Part shown: one piece after another, positions 42,046-50,738 of the stretch
How positions within the stretch are numbered: position 1 is the stretch's first letter
How the letters are laid out: every line of letters starts with the position of its first letter
From: Nocardia takedensis NBRC 100417
GTDB taxonomy: Bacteria; Actinomycetota; Actinomycetes; Mycobacteriales; Mycobacteriaceae
Length of the DNA stretch: 64,000 nucleotides
Assembly: GCF_000308695.1 (NCBI RefSeq)
Contig: NZ_BAGG01000093.1
Location: forward strand, 62,001-126,000
Reading direction: 5' to 3'
The notes under the pieces: model-generated
The model's database searches: none
What the model was told of the DNA's origin: nothing
What the model saw: the letters and a program-made list of their open reading frames with translations, nothing else
Translations under genes and position numbers: made by a program

Positions 42046-42825
42046 TCATCGGAGAGCGACGTGCTCCCGGATCAGCGCCGCCGACCGTGCGGGCGGATGC
42101 CCGAGCACGTCGCGTCGGATCTGCCCGCGATCGAGCACTCCGAGCACGCGGCGCAGTGCGCGAACCGTGTCACCCCGCGCGCCCCGCAATGGTTGTTCGC
42201 CCAGTTCCCAGCGGAGCAGTCCGTCGCGGTGGGCATGCACGATCTCGAACAGGCCGGCCAGGTCGACGAGATCCTTGTCCGCGCCGCGTGATTGCCAGGC
42301 GAGCGCTTTGAGGACGACCGCCGCTTCCACATCGGGGATCCGCACATCGATTGGCAGGCGATCACCGCTGGTCAGACGTACATGACCAACAACCCGCAAC
42401 GGTGGAGCCGCCAACGCCAACCGGAGACCGGGCGCGGGATCGAAACCCCGACCACCGATCTGGTCGGTCCCACGCCGCGCGCTGTCCGGAACCAGGATGT
42501 CGACCGCCAGCCTGCCCACGGGATGGTCACGTACGTAGCGGTTCCCGCTCTCGTCCGTGTAATCGCGGCCGCGCAGCCGATCGTGGAAGTAGCGGCTCGC
42601 CGCGATCTCGGTGCTGACTCCCGCATCCGCGTCGGCGGTGCCGCGCAAGCGCGTGCCCGGCGTGGGATAGACGTGGATCAGCAACTGCACCATGTGGCCG
42701 CCGATGATGCGCCATTCGTCGCTGACGATGTCCGCCGCCGCGGCAGCGACATCGGCCAAGGCCAGGAACCCCAGATCGGCGGCGTTCGTCGTGGAGACCA
42801 TGTCCGCGATCGCGATCTGCTTCAC
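42046..42825 (-). CDS. Nucleotidyltransferase, AbiEii-like candidate toxin
   Basis: A 259-residue protein with a nucleotidyltransferase core in its first third: WRIIGGHMVQLLIHVYP followed by the D-x-D element TADADAGVS (about residues 63-71). A helical C-terminal part follows. The layout resembles AbiEii/AbiGii-type toxins and MenA-like nucleotidyltransferases, which modify tRNA or other acceptors. Its ATG overlaps the stop of the HTH gene by four bases, so the partner is made first. Toxic activity is inferred from the pairing, not seen. Confidence 0.65.
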   Translation of the reverse strand: MKQIAIADMVSTTNAADLGFLALADVAAAAADIVSDEWRIIGGHMVQLLIHVYPTPGTRLRGTADADAGVSTEIAASRYFHDRLRGRDYTDESGNRYVRDHPVGRLAVDILVPDSARRGTDQIGGRGFDPAPGLRLALAAPPLRVVGHVRLTSGDRLPIDVRIPDVEAAVVLKALAWQSRGADKDLVDLAGLFEIVHAHRDGLLRWELGEQPLRGARGDTVRALRRVLGVLDRGQIRRDVLGHPPARSAALIREHVALR

Positions 42826-43811
42826 GATCGGCCCGCCCGAGCCGCGTCGATGTATCGGCGCAGCCGGTCACCGGCTTCCACCGCCGTGGGGTCGGTGCTG
42901 GTGTTGTACAGATCCCAGAGGACCGTCGCGGGGTCCGCGAGCAGCCGGGCCCGGTCCGGCTTCGCCGAATGCGCAGCGACCGCGCGAATCGTCGGATCCT
43001 CGGGGACGACCACGGTCATCGTCGCTTCCATCGCATCGGACGGGGAGAAGCCCGCGTCGGTGAAATCGATCAATTCGTCCAGGTAGAACCGCACGGTGGT
43101 CGGCAACATCCACGGAGCGTAGGCGTCGGCGGCCAGCTCTCCGGTCAGAATCGATCCGGCGGTCAATTCGTTCAACAGGGCACGCGCCGAGAGCAATTGG
43201 TCGGCGGGAGATCCGAGGCCGTACCAATGGCCTTGGAGTCCGCGCGGCCCCGGATAGGACCGCAACCACTCGTCGAGGAGTTCGGCGTCGCCGATCCAGC
43301 CGGCGTCCGTGCGGATCACATGGTCCAGCGATCGGAGTATGCGGGAGATCGCCTGTTGGGTCGCGCCGACGCGGTCGGCGATCTCGCGCTGCGTCAGTGG
43401 CCGGTCCGTGATGGCGAGTACCCGCTGCACGGCGAATCGGTACCAGGAGACGGGTCGGTCACGCCCCACCGCTCTCGGTGCCTCGCCGTACTCGTTCAAG
43501 AGCACCGTTCCCCCTATCACCACCGTTTCCGTGGCGACCGATACGAGATCGAACGCACCGCGCGCCGCATCGGCGATCACCGCGTCGGTTGCCTCGGGGG
43601 CGGCGAAAAGCACTGTGACCGAGGAAGAATTCGTTCGCATGGCACGTCGCACCGTAGCGGAGCCGAGTCGACCGTGCGAGTAGATTTTCGCGCGGACGGG
43701 ACGCGGTCGACCGCCCTCGGTGACCAACACCAGATCCGGCAGACCACCGGTCGCTCGGACTCCGGCCCGTTGCAGCAAACGGAGCAGATCACGGTGCACA
43801 TCCATGGTCAC
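42822..43811 (-). CDS. HTH protein, candidate antitoxin/autorepressor
   Basis: A 329-residue protein with a helix-turn-helix at about residues 139-161 (LTQREIADRVGATQQAISRI). The N-terminal 120 residues look like the PD-like or vsr-type domain seen in several AbiEi-like antitoxins but I cannot assign it. The C-terminal part is helical. The GTG at 43811 is taken because AGGAG lies six bases upstream; an ATG two codons later is possible. Upstream is a 15-bp inverted repeat that overlaps the promoter, consistent with self-repression. The 4-bp coupling to the nucleotidyltransferase supports a two-gene module. Confidence 0.65.
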   Translation of the reverse strand: MTMDVHRDLLRLLQRAGVRATGGLPDLVLVTEGGRPRPVRAKIYSHGRLGSATVRRAMRTNSSSVTVLFAAPEATDAVIADAARGAFDLVSVATETVVIGGTVLLNEYGEAPRAVGRDRPVSWYRFAVQRVLAITDRPLTQREIADRVGATQQAISRILRSLDHVIRTDAGWIGDAELLDEWLRSYPGPRGLQGHWYGLGSPADQLLSARALLNELTAGSILTGELAADAYAPWMLPTTVRFYLDELIDFTDAGFSPSDAMEATMTVVVPEDPTIRAVAAHSAKPDRARLLADPATVLWDLYNTSTDPTAVEAGDRLRRYIDAARAGRS

Positions 43812-43839
43812 GCCCGGCTCCTAGCGCATGCAATCCGAC

Positions 43840-43887
43840 ATGTCAAACAACCGACTGCGCCCGACTATGACTTCGGTTGTTTGACAT
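43840..43887. promoter_or_regulatory. 15-bp inverted repeat over the promoter of the HTH/nucleotidyltransferase pair
   Basis: ATGTCAAACAACCGA (43840-43854) and its perfect complement (43873-43887) flank an 18-nt spacer. GCATGC hexamers lie almost symmetrically outside (43826 and 43897), so the dyad spans about 77 bp. On the minus strand the inner arm provides TTGACA, 17 nt before TAGGAG, 21 bases from the GTG start. This looks like a large operator for a dimeric or tetrameric repressor. Confidence 0.6.
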
Positions 43888-43918
43888 CACCTTACTGCAT
43901 GCAGTAGTGCAACTGCGC

Positions 43919-43955
43919 GATGTCGGACGCTCACCGATCGCGAGTGCCCGACATC
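43919..43955 (-). terminator. Terminator downstream of gatB
   Basis: A hairpin of 14 pairs (GATGTCGG/CCGACATC extended with one mismatch) begins eight bases beyond the gatB stop on the minus strand. It separates gatB from the pair's operator. Confidence 0.6.
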
Positions 43956-43962
43956 GAAGGGG

Positions 43963-45468
43963 TCAGGAGCAGGCGGCGAGGACGAGTTCGCGGACTCGGG
44001 CGGCGTCGGCTTGGCCGCGGGTGGCCTTCATGACGTCGCCGACGATCTTGCCCGCGGCCTGGACTTTGCCGGAGCGGATCTTGTCGGCGATGTCGGGGTT
44101 GGCGGCGAGGGCCTTCTCGACCTCGGCTTGCAGGGCGCCTTCGTCGCTGACCATGCCGAGCCCCTTGGACTCGACGATGGCGGCCGGGTCGCCTTCACCG
44201 GCCAGGACGAAGTCGACGACCTGCTTGGCGACCTTGTTGTTGACCGTCTTGGCTTCGACCAGGCCGATGACCGCGGCGACCTGGGCGGGGGTGATGGGCA
44301 GGTCCTCGAGGGCGACCTCGTGTTCCTTGGCCTTCTCGGTGAGGTAGGCGACCCACCAGGAACGCGCCTCGTTGGCGGGGGCGCCCGCGTCGACGGTGGC
44401 GATGATCAGATCGAGCGCGCCCGCGTTGACCAGGTCGCGCATGACCTCGTCGGACAGGCCCCAGTCGGACTGGATGCGGGCGCGGCGCAACCACGGGTAC
44501 TCGGGGATGGTGCCGCGCAGGCTCTCGACCAGGTCGGTCGAGGGCGCGACGGGTTCGAGGTCGGGTTCCGGGAAGTAGCGGTAGTCCTCGGCGGTCTCCT
44601 TGCGGCGGCCGGGCGAGGTGGAGCCGTCGGCTTCGTGGAAGTGCCTGGTCTCCTGCACGATGCTGCCGCCCGCGGCCAGGATCGCGCCCTGCCTGCGCAT
44701 CTCGTAGCGCACCGCGACCTCGACGCTGCGCAGCGAGTTCACGTTCTTGGTCTCGGTGCGGGTGCCGAATTCGCTCGCGCCGATGGGCATCAGCGAGACG
44801 TTGGCGTCGCAGCGCAGCGACCCCTGTTCCATCTTCACGTCCGACACCTCGAGCGAGCGGAGGACCTCGCGCAGCGCCGTCACGTAGGCGCGGGCCACCT
44901 CGGGCGCGCGCTCGCCCGCGCCGGTGATGGGCCGGGTGACGATCTCGATGAGCGGCACGCCCGCGCGGTTGTAGTCCAGCAGCGAGTGGCTCGCGCCGTG
45001 GATGCGCCCGGTGGCGCCGCCGACGTGCAGCGACTTGCCGGTGTCCTCCTCCATGTGCGCGCGTTCGATCTGCACGCGGAACACGCTGCCGTCGTCCAGG
45101 ATCACGTCGAGGTGGCCGTCGGTGGCGATCGGCTCGTCGTACTGGCTGATCTGGTAGTTCTTCGGCTGGTCCGGGTAGAAGTAGTTCTTGCGGGCGAAAC
45201 GCCCCCACGGGGTGATCGAGCAGTTGAGCGCCAGCCCGATCCGGATCGCCGATTCCACGGCCTTCTCGTTGACCACCGGCAGCGACCCGGGCAGACCGAG
45301 GCAGACCGGGCACACCTGGGTGTTGGGCTGGGCGCCGAATTCGGTCGGGCAACCGCAGAACATCTTCGTCGCGGTGGACAGCTCGACGTGGACCTCCATG
45401 CCGAGCACCGGTTCGTACCGGGCGATGACATCGGTGTAGTCCATCAACTCGACCGTGGGTGCGCTCAT
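43963..45468 (-). CDS. gatB: Asp/Glu-tRNA amidotransferase subunit B
   Basis: GatB, 501 residues, activates misacylated Glu-tRNA-Gln (and Asp-tRNA-Asn) for amidation in the GatCAB complex. The family hallmarks are GMEVHVELSTATKMFCGCP near the start with cysteines for zinc (and CPVCLGLPG), YNRAGVPLIEIVTRP, and the C-terminal tail domain GKVQAAGKIVGDVMKATRG. GatA and GatC are not next to it in this window. It is terminated just after its stop. Confidence 0.97.
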   Translation of the reverse strand: MSAPTVELMDYTDVIARYEPVLGMEVHVELSTATKMFCGCPTEFGAQPNTQVCPVCLGLPGSLPVVNEKAVESAIRIGLALNCSITPWGRFARKNYFYPDQPKNYQISQYDEPIATDGHLDVILDDGSVFRVQIERAHMEEDTGKSLHVGGATGRIHGASHSLLDYNRAGVPLIEIVTRPITGAGERAPEVARAYVTALREVLRSLEVSDVKMEQGSLRCDANVSLMPIGASEFGTRTETKNVNSLRSVEVAVRYEMRRQGAILAAGGSIVQETRHFHEADGSTSPGRRKETAEDYRYFPEPDLEPVAPSTDLVESLRGTIPEYPWLRRARIQSDWGLSDEVMRDLVNAGALDLIIATVDAGAPANEARSWWVAYLTEKAKEHEVALEDLPITPAQVAAVIGLVEAKTVNNKVAKQVVDFVLAGEGDPAAIVESKGLGMVSDEGALQAEVEKALAANPDIADKIRSGKVQAAGKIVGDVMKATRGQADAARVRELVLAACS

Positions 45469-45530
45469 GGCCCCAGTCTAGGTAAGCGCCGGTCGGCGAC
45501 CGCGCCGACCTCCCGGCCCGCGACGTCCGG

Positions 45531-46907
45531 TCAGGCCGGCGGGAATCGGCGCGTCAGCCACTCGGTCACGTAGGTCAGCACCTCCGGAGAGACGGTGGTC
45601 TCGATGGTGGCGTATTCGGTGAGTTTCCCGGTGACCGTCGGCTGCATCAAGTGGTTGAGCCCCGGGAAGGTGTGCACGGTGGCGTCGGGGTTGCCCGCCA
45701 GCAGTTCCCGCATGGGCGGTTCGTTCTGGGCGGGCAGCACCTGGAGGTCCTTCTCGCCGAAGAAGGCCAGCGTGGGGACTCGCAGCGCCGCGAGCGAGGC
45801 GGTGGGGTCGTGGCGGATCAACGACGCGAAGTAGGTGGTGATCTGGGCGTCGACCTGGTCGTCGGGCACCCGCTGGCCTTCGGGGGCCTTGGCGTTGGCC
45901 TGCTTCAGGAACGCTTTGGCCCCTTCGAGGTCGTTCGCGTCGAGCAGTCGGATCATCTCGGTGTTGGCGGCGATCTCGGCGTCGATCGCCTCGGGGGTCG
46001 CGCCGTTGGCGGCCAGGATCACCCGCGTCTGTTCGAGCAGGACCGCCGAACCGCGCACCGACGGCCCCGCCATCAGGACCGTGAACGCCACACCGCTGTC
46101 GGGGGTGTTCGCGACGAGGGGCGCGATGAAGCCGCCTTCGCTGTGTCCGAGCAGGCCGACCCGCGCCGGATCGATGTCGGGACGTTCCCGCAGGAATTGC
46201 ACGCCCTGCACCGCGTCGGCGGTCAGGGTCGGGTAGTCGGCGTCGGCCAGTTTCCCGCCCGTGCCGCCGATGCCCCGGTCGTCGGTGCGCAGCACCGCGT
46301 AGCCCGCGCGGGTCAGGGTGTCGGCCAGCAGCAGGAAGGGCTTGTGCCCGAACAGTTCCTCGTCGCGGTTCTGTTCGCCGCTGCCGGTGATCAACAGCAC
46401 CGCCGGGAACGGGCCGTCACCCTGCGGACGGGTCAGGGTGCCCGCGACGGTGATGTCACCGCTGCGGTAGGTGACGTCCTCGGCGCGGTAGGGAAACGGC
46501 GGTTTCGGTTCCTGCGGGCGCGCCGGGCCCGCCGACTTGCCGCGCTCCAGCACGAGGGGGAACGACTGACCGGCCTGGGTGAAATCGCCGGTGATGCGGT
46601 CGGATTCGTAGCGACCGCGGAAGGTCGGATCGCCGGGGATGTCCGGGAGGACGAATTCGACGCCCGAACGATCCGAGCGCACGTCGCGCAACGGCAGCGC
46701 CGAGATCCCCTGCGCGGGAATGTCGATGGTGGCCTCGTCACCGCCGGCGAAGGTGACACCGATGGACAGGGGCTGACCCGGCACCTGGATCTCGCCGTGC
46801 CAATCCCCGGTCGTCGGTTCGGGAGGGTCGGCCTCCGAGGAACACGCCGCCACCAACGAGGCGACGACGAGCCACACTGCCAACACGATCAGCCGCCCGG
46901 TACGCAT
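45531..46907 (-). CDS. Alpha/beta-hydrolase lipoprotein
   Basis: A 458-residue lipoprotein with a signal peptide ending in lipobox VAAC (Cys about residue 22). A beta-rich N-terminal region (about 30-130) binds or positions substrate. The catalytic hydrolase domain carries the nucleophile elbow GLLGHSEGGFIAPL (Ser about 252), the oxyanion region LITGSGEQNRDEE and a His near the end in FPGLNHLMQP. It belongs to the extracellular esterase/dipeptidyl-peptidase-type group. Substrate is unknown. It lies 61 bp upstream of gatB but is functionally unrelated. Confidence 0.85.
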   Translation of the reverse strand: MRTGRLIVLAVWLVVASLVAACSSEADPPEPTTGDWHGEIQVPGQPLSIGVTFAGGDEATIDIPAQGISALPLRDVRSDRSGVEFVLPDIPGDPTFRGRYESDRITGDFTQAGQSFPLVLERGKSAGPARPQEPKPPFPYRAEDVTYRSGDITVAGTLTRPQGDGPFPAVLLITGSGEQNRDEELFGHKPFLLLADTLTRAGYAVLRTDDRGIGGTGGKLADADYPTLTADAVQGVQFLRERPDIDPARVGLLGHSEGGFIAPLVANTPDSGVAFTVLMAGPSVRGSAVLLEQTRVILAANGATPEAIDAEIAANTEMIRLLDANDLEGAKAFLKQANAKAPEGQRVPDDQVDAQITTYFASLIRHDPTASLAALRVPTLAFFGEKDLQVLPAQNEPPMRELLAGNPDATVHTFPGLNHLMQPTVTGKLTEYATIETTVSPEVLTYVTEWLTRRFPPA

Positions 46908-46985
46908 GCCGCCACGGTACCCATCGGCGGGACGCGCGCGGATCAGCCTGGAGTCGCGACCCGTCTACGCCGCGGGGACGACCCG

Positions 46986-47456
46986 CTAGGTCAGCTGCCC
47001 GTGACCGATCACGTCCTCGGCCCTGGCGTAGCGGACCGAGGCTTCGATCGCGCCCATGTCCAGGCGCAGCGACGGGTCACGGCGGGCGGCGTCGGCGAAT
47101 TCGTCCATGACGTCGTCCACGCTGGTGCGCCGCGCCAGCGCGATCAGTTCACGACGGATGTACTGCCCCAACCCCAGGCCCGCCGCCACCGCGCGACTTC
47201 CGTACCGGTCGACGACCTCCTCCGGCAGGTCGTAGATCTCGACCAGGCCCGCTGCCTCGGCGTCCCACGCGCAGCCGCAATGGCGGCCCTGGGCGCGCAG
47301 GAATTCGACCACGGCGTCGTCGGGCACGCGCACGCGCGCCCTGGCGAGGAGTTCCACCCGCAGGTATTCGGTCACCGACAGGCCCGCGATCCGGGCACGC
47401 CTGCGCAGCACATCGGCCGAACCCGCGGGCAGTTCCTCGATTTCGATGAATGCCAT
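46986..47456 (-). CDS. Protein with two tandem RHH/VapB-like units
   Basis: A 156-residue protein composed of two similar units of about 65 residues. Unit 1 reads IEIEELPAGSADVL then GLSVTEYLRVELL; unit 2 reads VEIYDLPEEVVDRY then GLGLGQYIRRELI. Each matches the short beta-strand-helix-helix pattern of VapB/FitA-type ribbon-helix-helix antitoxins. No toxin gene (PIN domain or other) is adjacent. I start at the ATG at 47456; a GTG nine bases upstream is also possible. It may be a DNA-binding regulator formed by duplication. Confidence 0.7.
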   Translation of the reverse strand: MAFIEIEELPAGSADVLRRRARIAGLSVTEYLRVELLARARVRVPDDAVVEFLRAQGRHCGCAWDAEAAGLVEIYDLPEEVVDRYGSRAVAAGLGLGQYIRRELIALARRTSVDDVMDEFADAARRDPSLRLDMGAIEASVRYARAEDVIGHGQLT

Positions 47457-47480
47457 GGCGGACACTGTAAACCCGTCGGG

Positions 47481-48515
47481 TCAGCCGAAGAACGCTTTCG
47501 CCTCGTCGTAGCGCGATTCCGGTACCCGTTTGAGTTGTTTGGTGGCCTCGGACAACGCGACGAGCTCGATCGTGGTGCCGTGCAAGGCCACCATCTGGCC
47601 GAACCGTCCGGCGTGCACGGCCTCGGCGGCGTGGAAACCGAAGCGGGTGGCCAACACCCGGTCGTAAGGGGTGGGGCTGCCGCCGCGCTGCACGTGCCCG
47701 AGCACGGTGGTGCGCACCTCTTTGCCGATGCGGCGCTCGATCTCCGAACCCAACTGCTGGGCGACGCCGGTGAACCGCTCGTGCCCGAATTCGTCGATCC
47801 CGCCCTCGCGCAGGGTGAACCCGGAATCCGGTGCGGGATGGGAACCTTCGGCGACCACGCAGATGAAATGCTTGTCGCCGCGCTGGAATCGGCGCTTGAT
47901 CATCGTGCACACCTCGTCGACGTCGAAGGGCTCCTCGGGAACCAACGTCAGGTGCGCGCCCGCGGCCATGCCCGCGTTCACCGCGATCCAGCCCGCGTGC
48001 CTGCCCATGACCTCGACCAGCATGACGCGCTGGTGGGATTCGGCGGTGGTGTGCAACCGGTCGATGGCTTCGCTGGCGATGCTCAGCGCGGTGTCGTGGC
48101 CGAAGGTGACGTCGGTGCAGTCGATGTCGTTGTCGATGGTCTTGGGGACACCGACCACCGGCACCCCTTCGTCGGAGAGCCAACTGGCCGCGGTCAGCGT
48201 GCCCTCACCGCCGATCGGGATCAGCGCGTCGATGCCGTTGTCGTCCAGGGTCCGCTTGATCCGCGGCAGACCGTTGCGCAGCACGTCGGGATTGGTGCGC
48301 GCGGTGCCGAGGATGGTGCCGCCCTTGGTGAGCAGGCGGTCGGTGCGGTCGTCGTTGTGGATCTGGATCTTGCGGTCCTCCAACAGACCGCGCCACCCGT
48401 CCTCGAATCCGACGATCGCGTCACCGTAGCGCCCGTTCGCGGTGCGAACGACAGCGCGGATGACCGCGTTCAGTCCTGGACAGTCTCCGCCTCCGGTCAA
48501 GACTCCGATGCGCAT
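47481..48515 (-). CDS. pfkA: ATP-dependent 6-phosphofructokinase
   Basis: PfkA, 344 residues, phosphorylates fructose 6-phosphate in glycolysis. It begins MRIGVLTGGGDCPGLNAV. The site that separates ATP from PPi users is GGEGT (Gly-rich, ATP type), and PKTIDNDI and MGRHAGWIA are typical active-site segments. The start is the ATG at 48515; the longer upstream frame is a shadow of the kinase gene. In M. tuberculosis pfkA lies between gatA and gatB; here gatA is absent. Confidence 0.96.
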   Translation of the reverse strand: MRIGVLTGGGDCPGLNAVIRAVVRTANGRYGDAIVGFEDGWRGLLEDRKIQIHNDDRTDRLLTKGGTILGTARTNPDVLRNGLPRIKRTLDDNGIDALIPIGGEGTLTAASWLSDEGVPVVGVPKTIDNDIDCTDVTFGHDTALSIASEAIDRLHTTAESHQRVMLVEVMGRHAGWIAVNAGMAAGAHLTLVPEEPFDVDEVCTMIKRRFQRGDKHFICVVAEGSHPAPDSGFTLREGGIDEFGHERFTGVAQQLGSEIERRIGKEVRTTVLGHVQRGGSPTPYDRVLATRFGFHAAEAVHAGRFGQMVALHGTTIELVALSEATKQLKRVPESRYDEAKAFFG

Positions 48516-48637
48516 GGCGCTATCTTGCCCCGCCGAGCCCGCGCCCGGCTCCGCGCCCCCGTGAACGTTGGGTAACCAGTGTGTCGGCCCCGCGCACACC
48601 TGCGCCGTTCCCGATCCGCGACCGTTTCCCGCGAACG

Positions 48638-50640
48638 TCAGTAGAGGTAGACGACCGCGTTCTCGCCGCCCGTGCACGTCACGTAGTCCATGCCGGTCAC
48701 GCACAGCAGCGTGTACTCGCGATCGTTGATCGGGCTGATCGCGCCGACTTCGCGTTCCTCGCCGGTCTCGCCGTCGCCGCCTTCGGCGTAGGCGGTGCGG
48801 ACCGCCTCCGCGAACGGACAACTGGTCACTTTGGAGCCGACCGCCGACGCCCGGTAGCGGCCGAGGATCGGTTCGGTCTGGGTGCAGGTGCGCGTGCCCT
48901 CCGGAAGCGCGATCCCGGTGTCGACGGGCTGGGTGGCGGGGGTACTCGACTCGTCGCGCATGCGCAGCGTGAGCACGGTGACGACCATGGCCAGGATCAG
49001 GATCACCAGGACCCAGGCGAGGCGATTGGCCCAGGCGGCGCGGTTGCCGCCGCGCCGAACGGGACGCGCGCCGGCCAGCGCCGAACGTTCCAGGGTGACG
49101 GCGGTCTGGTCGTGACGGTAGACGGGCGCGTCGAGGCCGGCGGGGACGGCCGCGCCCGGACGGACGATCCTGGCCTGCGCCTGCCGCCGCGGTGGCTGTG
49201 GGTGGGCACGGCCCGGATAGCCGCCGTCGCCGGCCGCGAACGCGGTGGTCCCCGGTGCGTGCGCGGCGTCGTGGCCGAAACCGGTGTTGCCCTGCACCGC
49301 GGTCGAACCGCCCTGCGCGAAGGGCGGGGTGCGATCGACCTTCGTCGTCTCGGGGGCCGCGCCCGGGTCCGCCCGGCGGGATCGGCCAGGGCTTGCAGGT
49401 CGACGGTGGCGGCGGCGCCGGGCGGAGGCGGCGGCGAACCGTCACCGACCGCGTCGAGGTCGACGGTGGGCGCGCTCGCCGACGGCGCGTCCTCGGGGTG
49501 CCCGTGCGCGTCGAGGCGGCGGGCGGGACGCCCCTGCGGACGTCCGGGTCCGGGCGTGCCCGTACCGACCAGGCGAGGGTTGGACTCCGCCGCCCGGCTC
49601 GGACGAGGGGCGTCGCCGCCCAGGTCGACGGTGGGTGGGGACGGCGGACTGCCTGCCCTGGGATCGCGCGGGGCGGGTCGGGGCGTGCCGCGTGCCTGCG
49701 CGCCGGCGAAACGCGTGGTCGACGCGTCGCCGGTGTGGGTGGCGCGCCGGGGCGCGGGGTCCAGGGACGGGAACGCGACGGTGGTGGGCGCGGTGGGGCC
49801 GTGGGCGGGCGCGGTCAGCGCGGCGCGGGCGGCGGCGGCCAGCGCGCCCGCGGTCTGGAAGCGGTCGGCCGGGTCCTTGGCCATGCCGCGGGTGACCACG
49901 GCGTCCAAGGCGACGGGCAGGCCGGGCTGTTCGGCGCTGGGGCGGGGCGGCGGCGTGGTCAGGTGCGCGCGGATCAGCACGCTCATCGCCGTGGCGGGGA
50001 ACGGTTGCGCGCCGGTGAGGCATTCGTAGAGCACGCAGGTCAGCGAGTACACGTCGGCGGTGCCCGCGATGGGGGCGCTGTCCAGGCGTTCGGGGGCGAT
50101 GTAGTTGTAGGAGCCGATCGCCGCGCCGGTCTCGGTGAGGTTCGGGTCGCCGACCGTGCGGGCGATGCCGAAATCGGCGAGGTAGGCGAAATCCGAGGGG
50201 GTGACCAGGATGTTGGCGGGTTTGACGTCGCGGTGCACCAACCCTTCGGCGTGCGCGGCGTCGAGGGCGGCGGCCACCTGCTCGATGATCCCGACCGCGC
50301 GCACCGGACTCAGCGGGCCCTTGCCGCGCAGCACCGACCGCAGGTCGCTGCCGCGCACGAAACGCATGTCGATGTAGAGCACGCCGTCGATCTCGCCCCA
50401 GTCGTGGATCGGGATGACGTGCGGTTCGGCCAGGCGGGCGGTGGCCCGCGACTCGTGCCGGAACCGCTGCTGGAAGGTCGGGTCGGCGGCCAACTCCGCG
50501 GGCAGCAGTTTCAACGCGACGACCCGGCCCTTGACCGTGTCGAGGGCCTCGTACACCTCGCCCATTCCGCCCCGGCCGAGCAGTGAGCGCAGTTCGTAGG
50601 GGCCGAACCGACCGCCCACGCGCGACTCCGCGTCCTCCAC
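48638..50640 (-). pseudogene. Ser/Thr protein kinase gene split by a frameshift
   Basis: The kinase half is in one frame: GGRFGPYELRSLLGRGGMGE near the start, then HRDVKPANILV, DFGIARTV and YIAPERLDS. It is preceded by GGAGG eight bases before the GTG at 50640. Downstream of about 49370 this frame becomes Arg/Pro-rich with poor GC3. A second frame, shifted by one base, then continues with a transmembrane segment (LAWVLVILILAMVVTVLTL) and a C-terminal domain with four cysteines ending GGENAVVYLY, the same end as the paralogous kinase at 51769. A single-base loss near 49355-49385 in a G/C run would join them into one protein of about 660 residues. Either a real pseudogene or a sequencing error. 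Confidence 0.8.
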
Positions 50641-50738
50641 CCCGTTTACCTCCACCTCGCGGACGTGACCGTCCGGACCGCACGCCGTCTCCCGGAACCT
50701 CACCTACATTGTTCGCCGGCGCGGCGCTCGGCGTTCTC

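Noticed and set aside
43826..43902. The long inverted repeat as an IS end or MITE
   Set aside because: No target-site duplication or transposase remnant; its position over a promoter fits an operator better.
45651..48575. 974-residue plus-strand open frame over the hydrolase, RHH and pfkA genes
   Set aside because: It is the antisense shadow of three genes with recognisable motifs and has no domain of its own.
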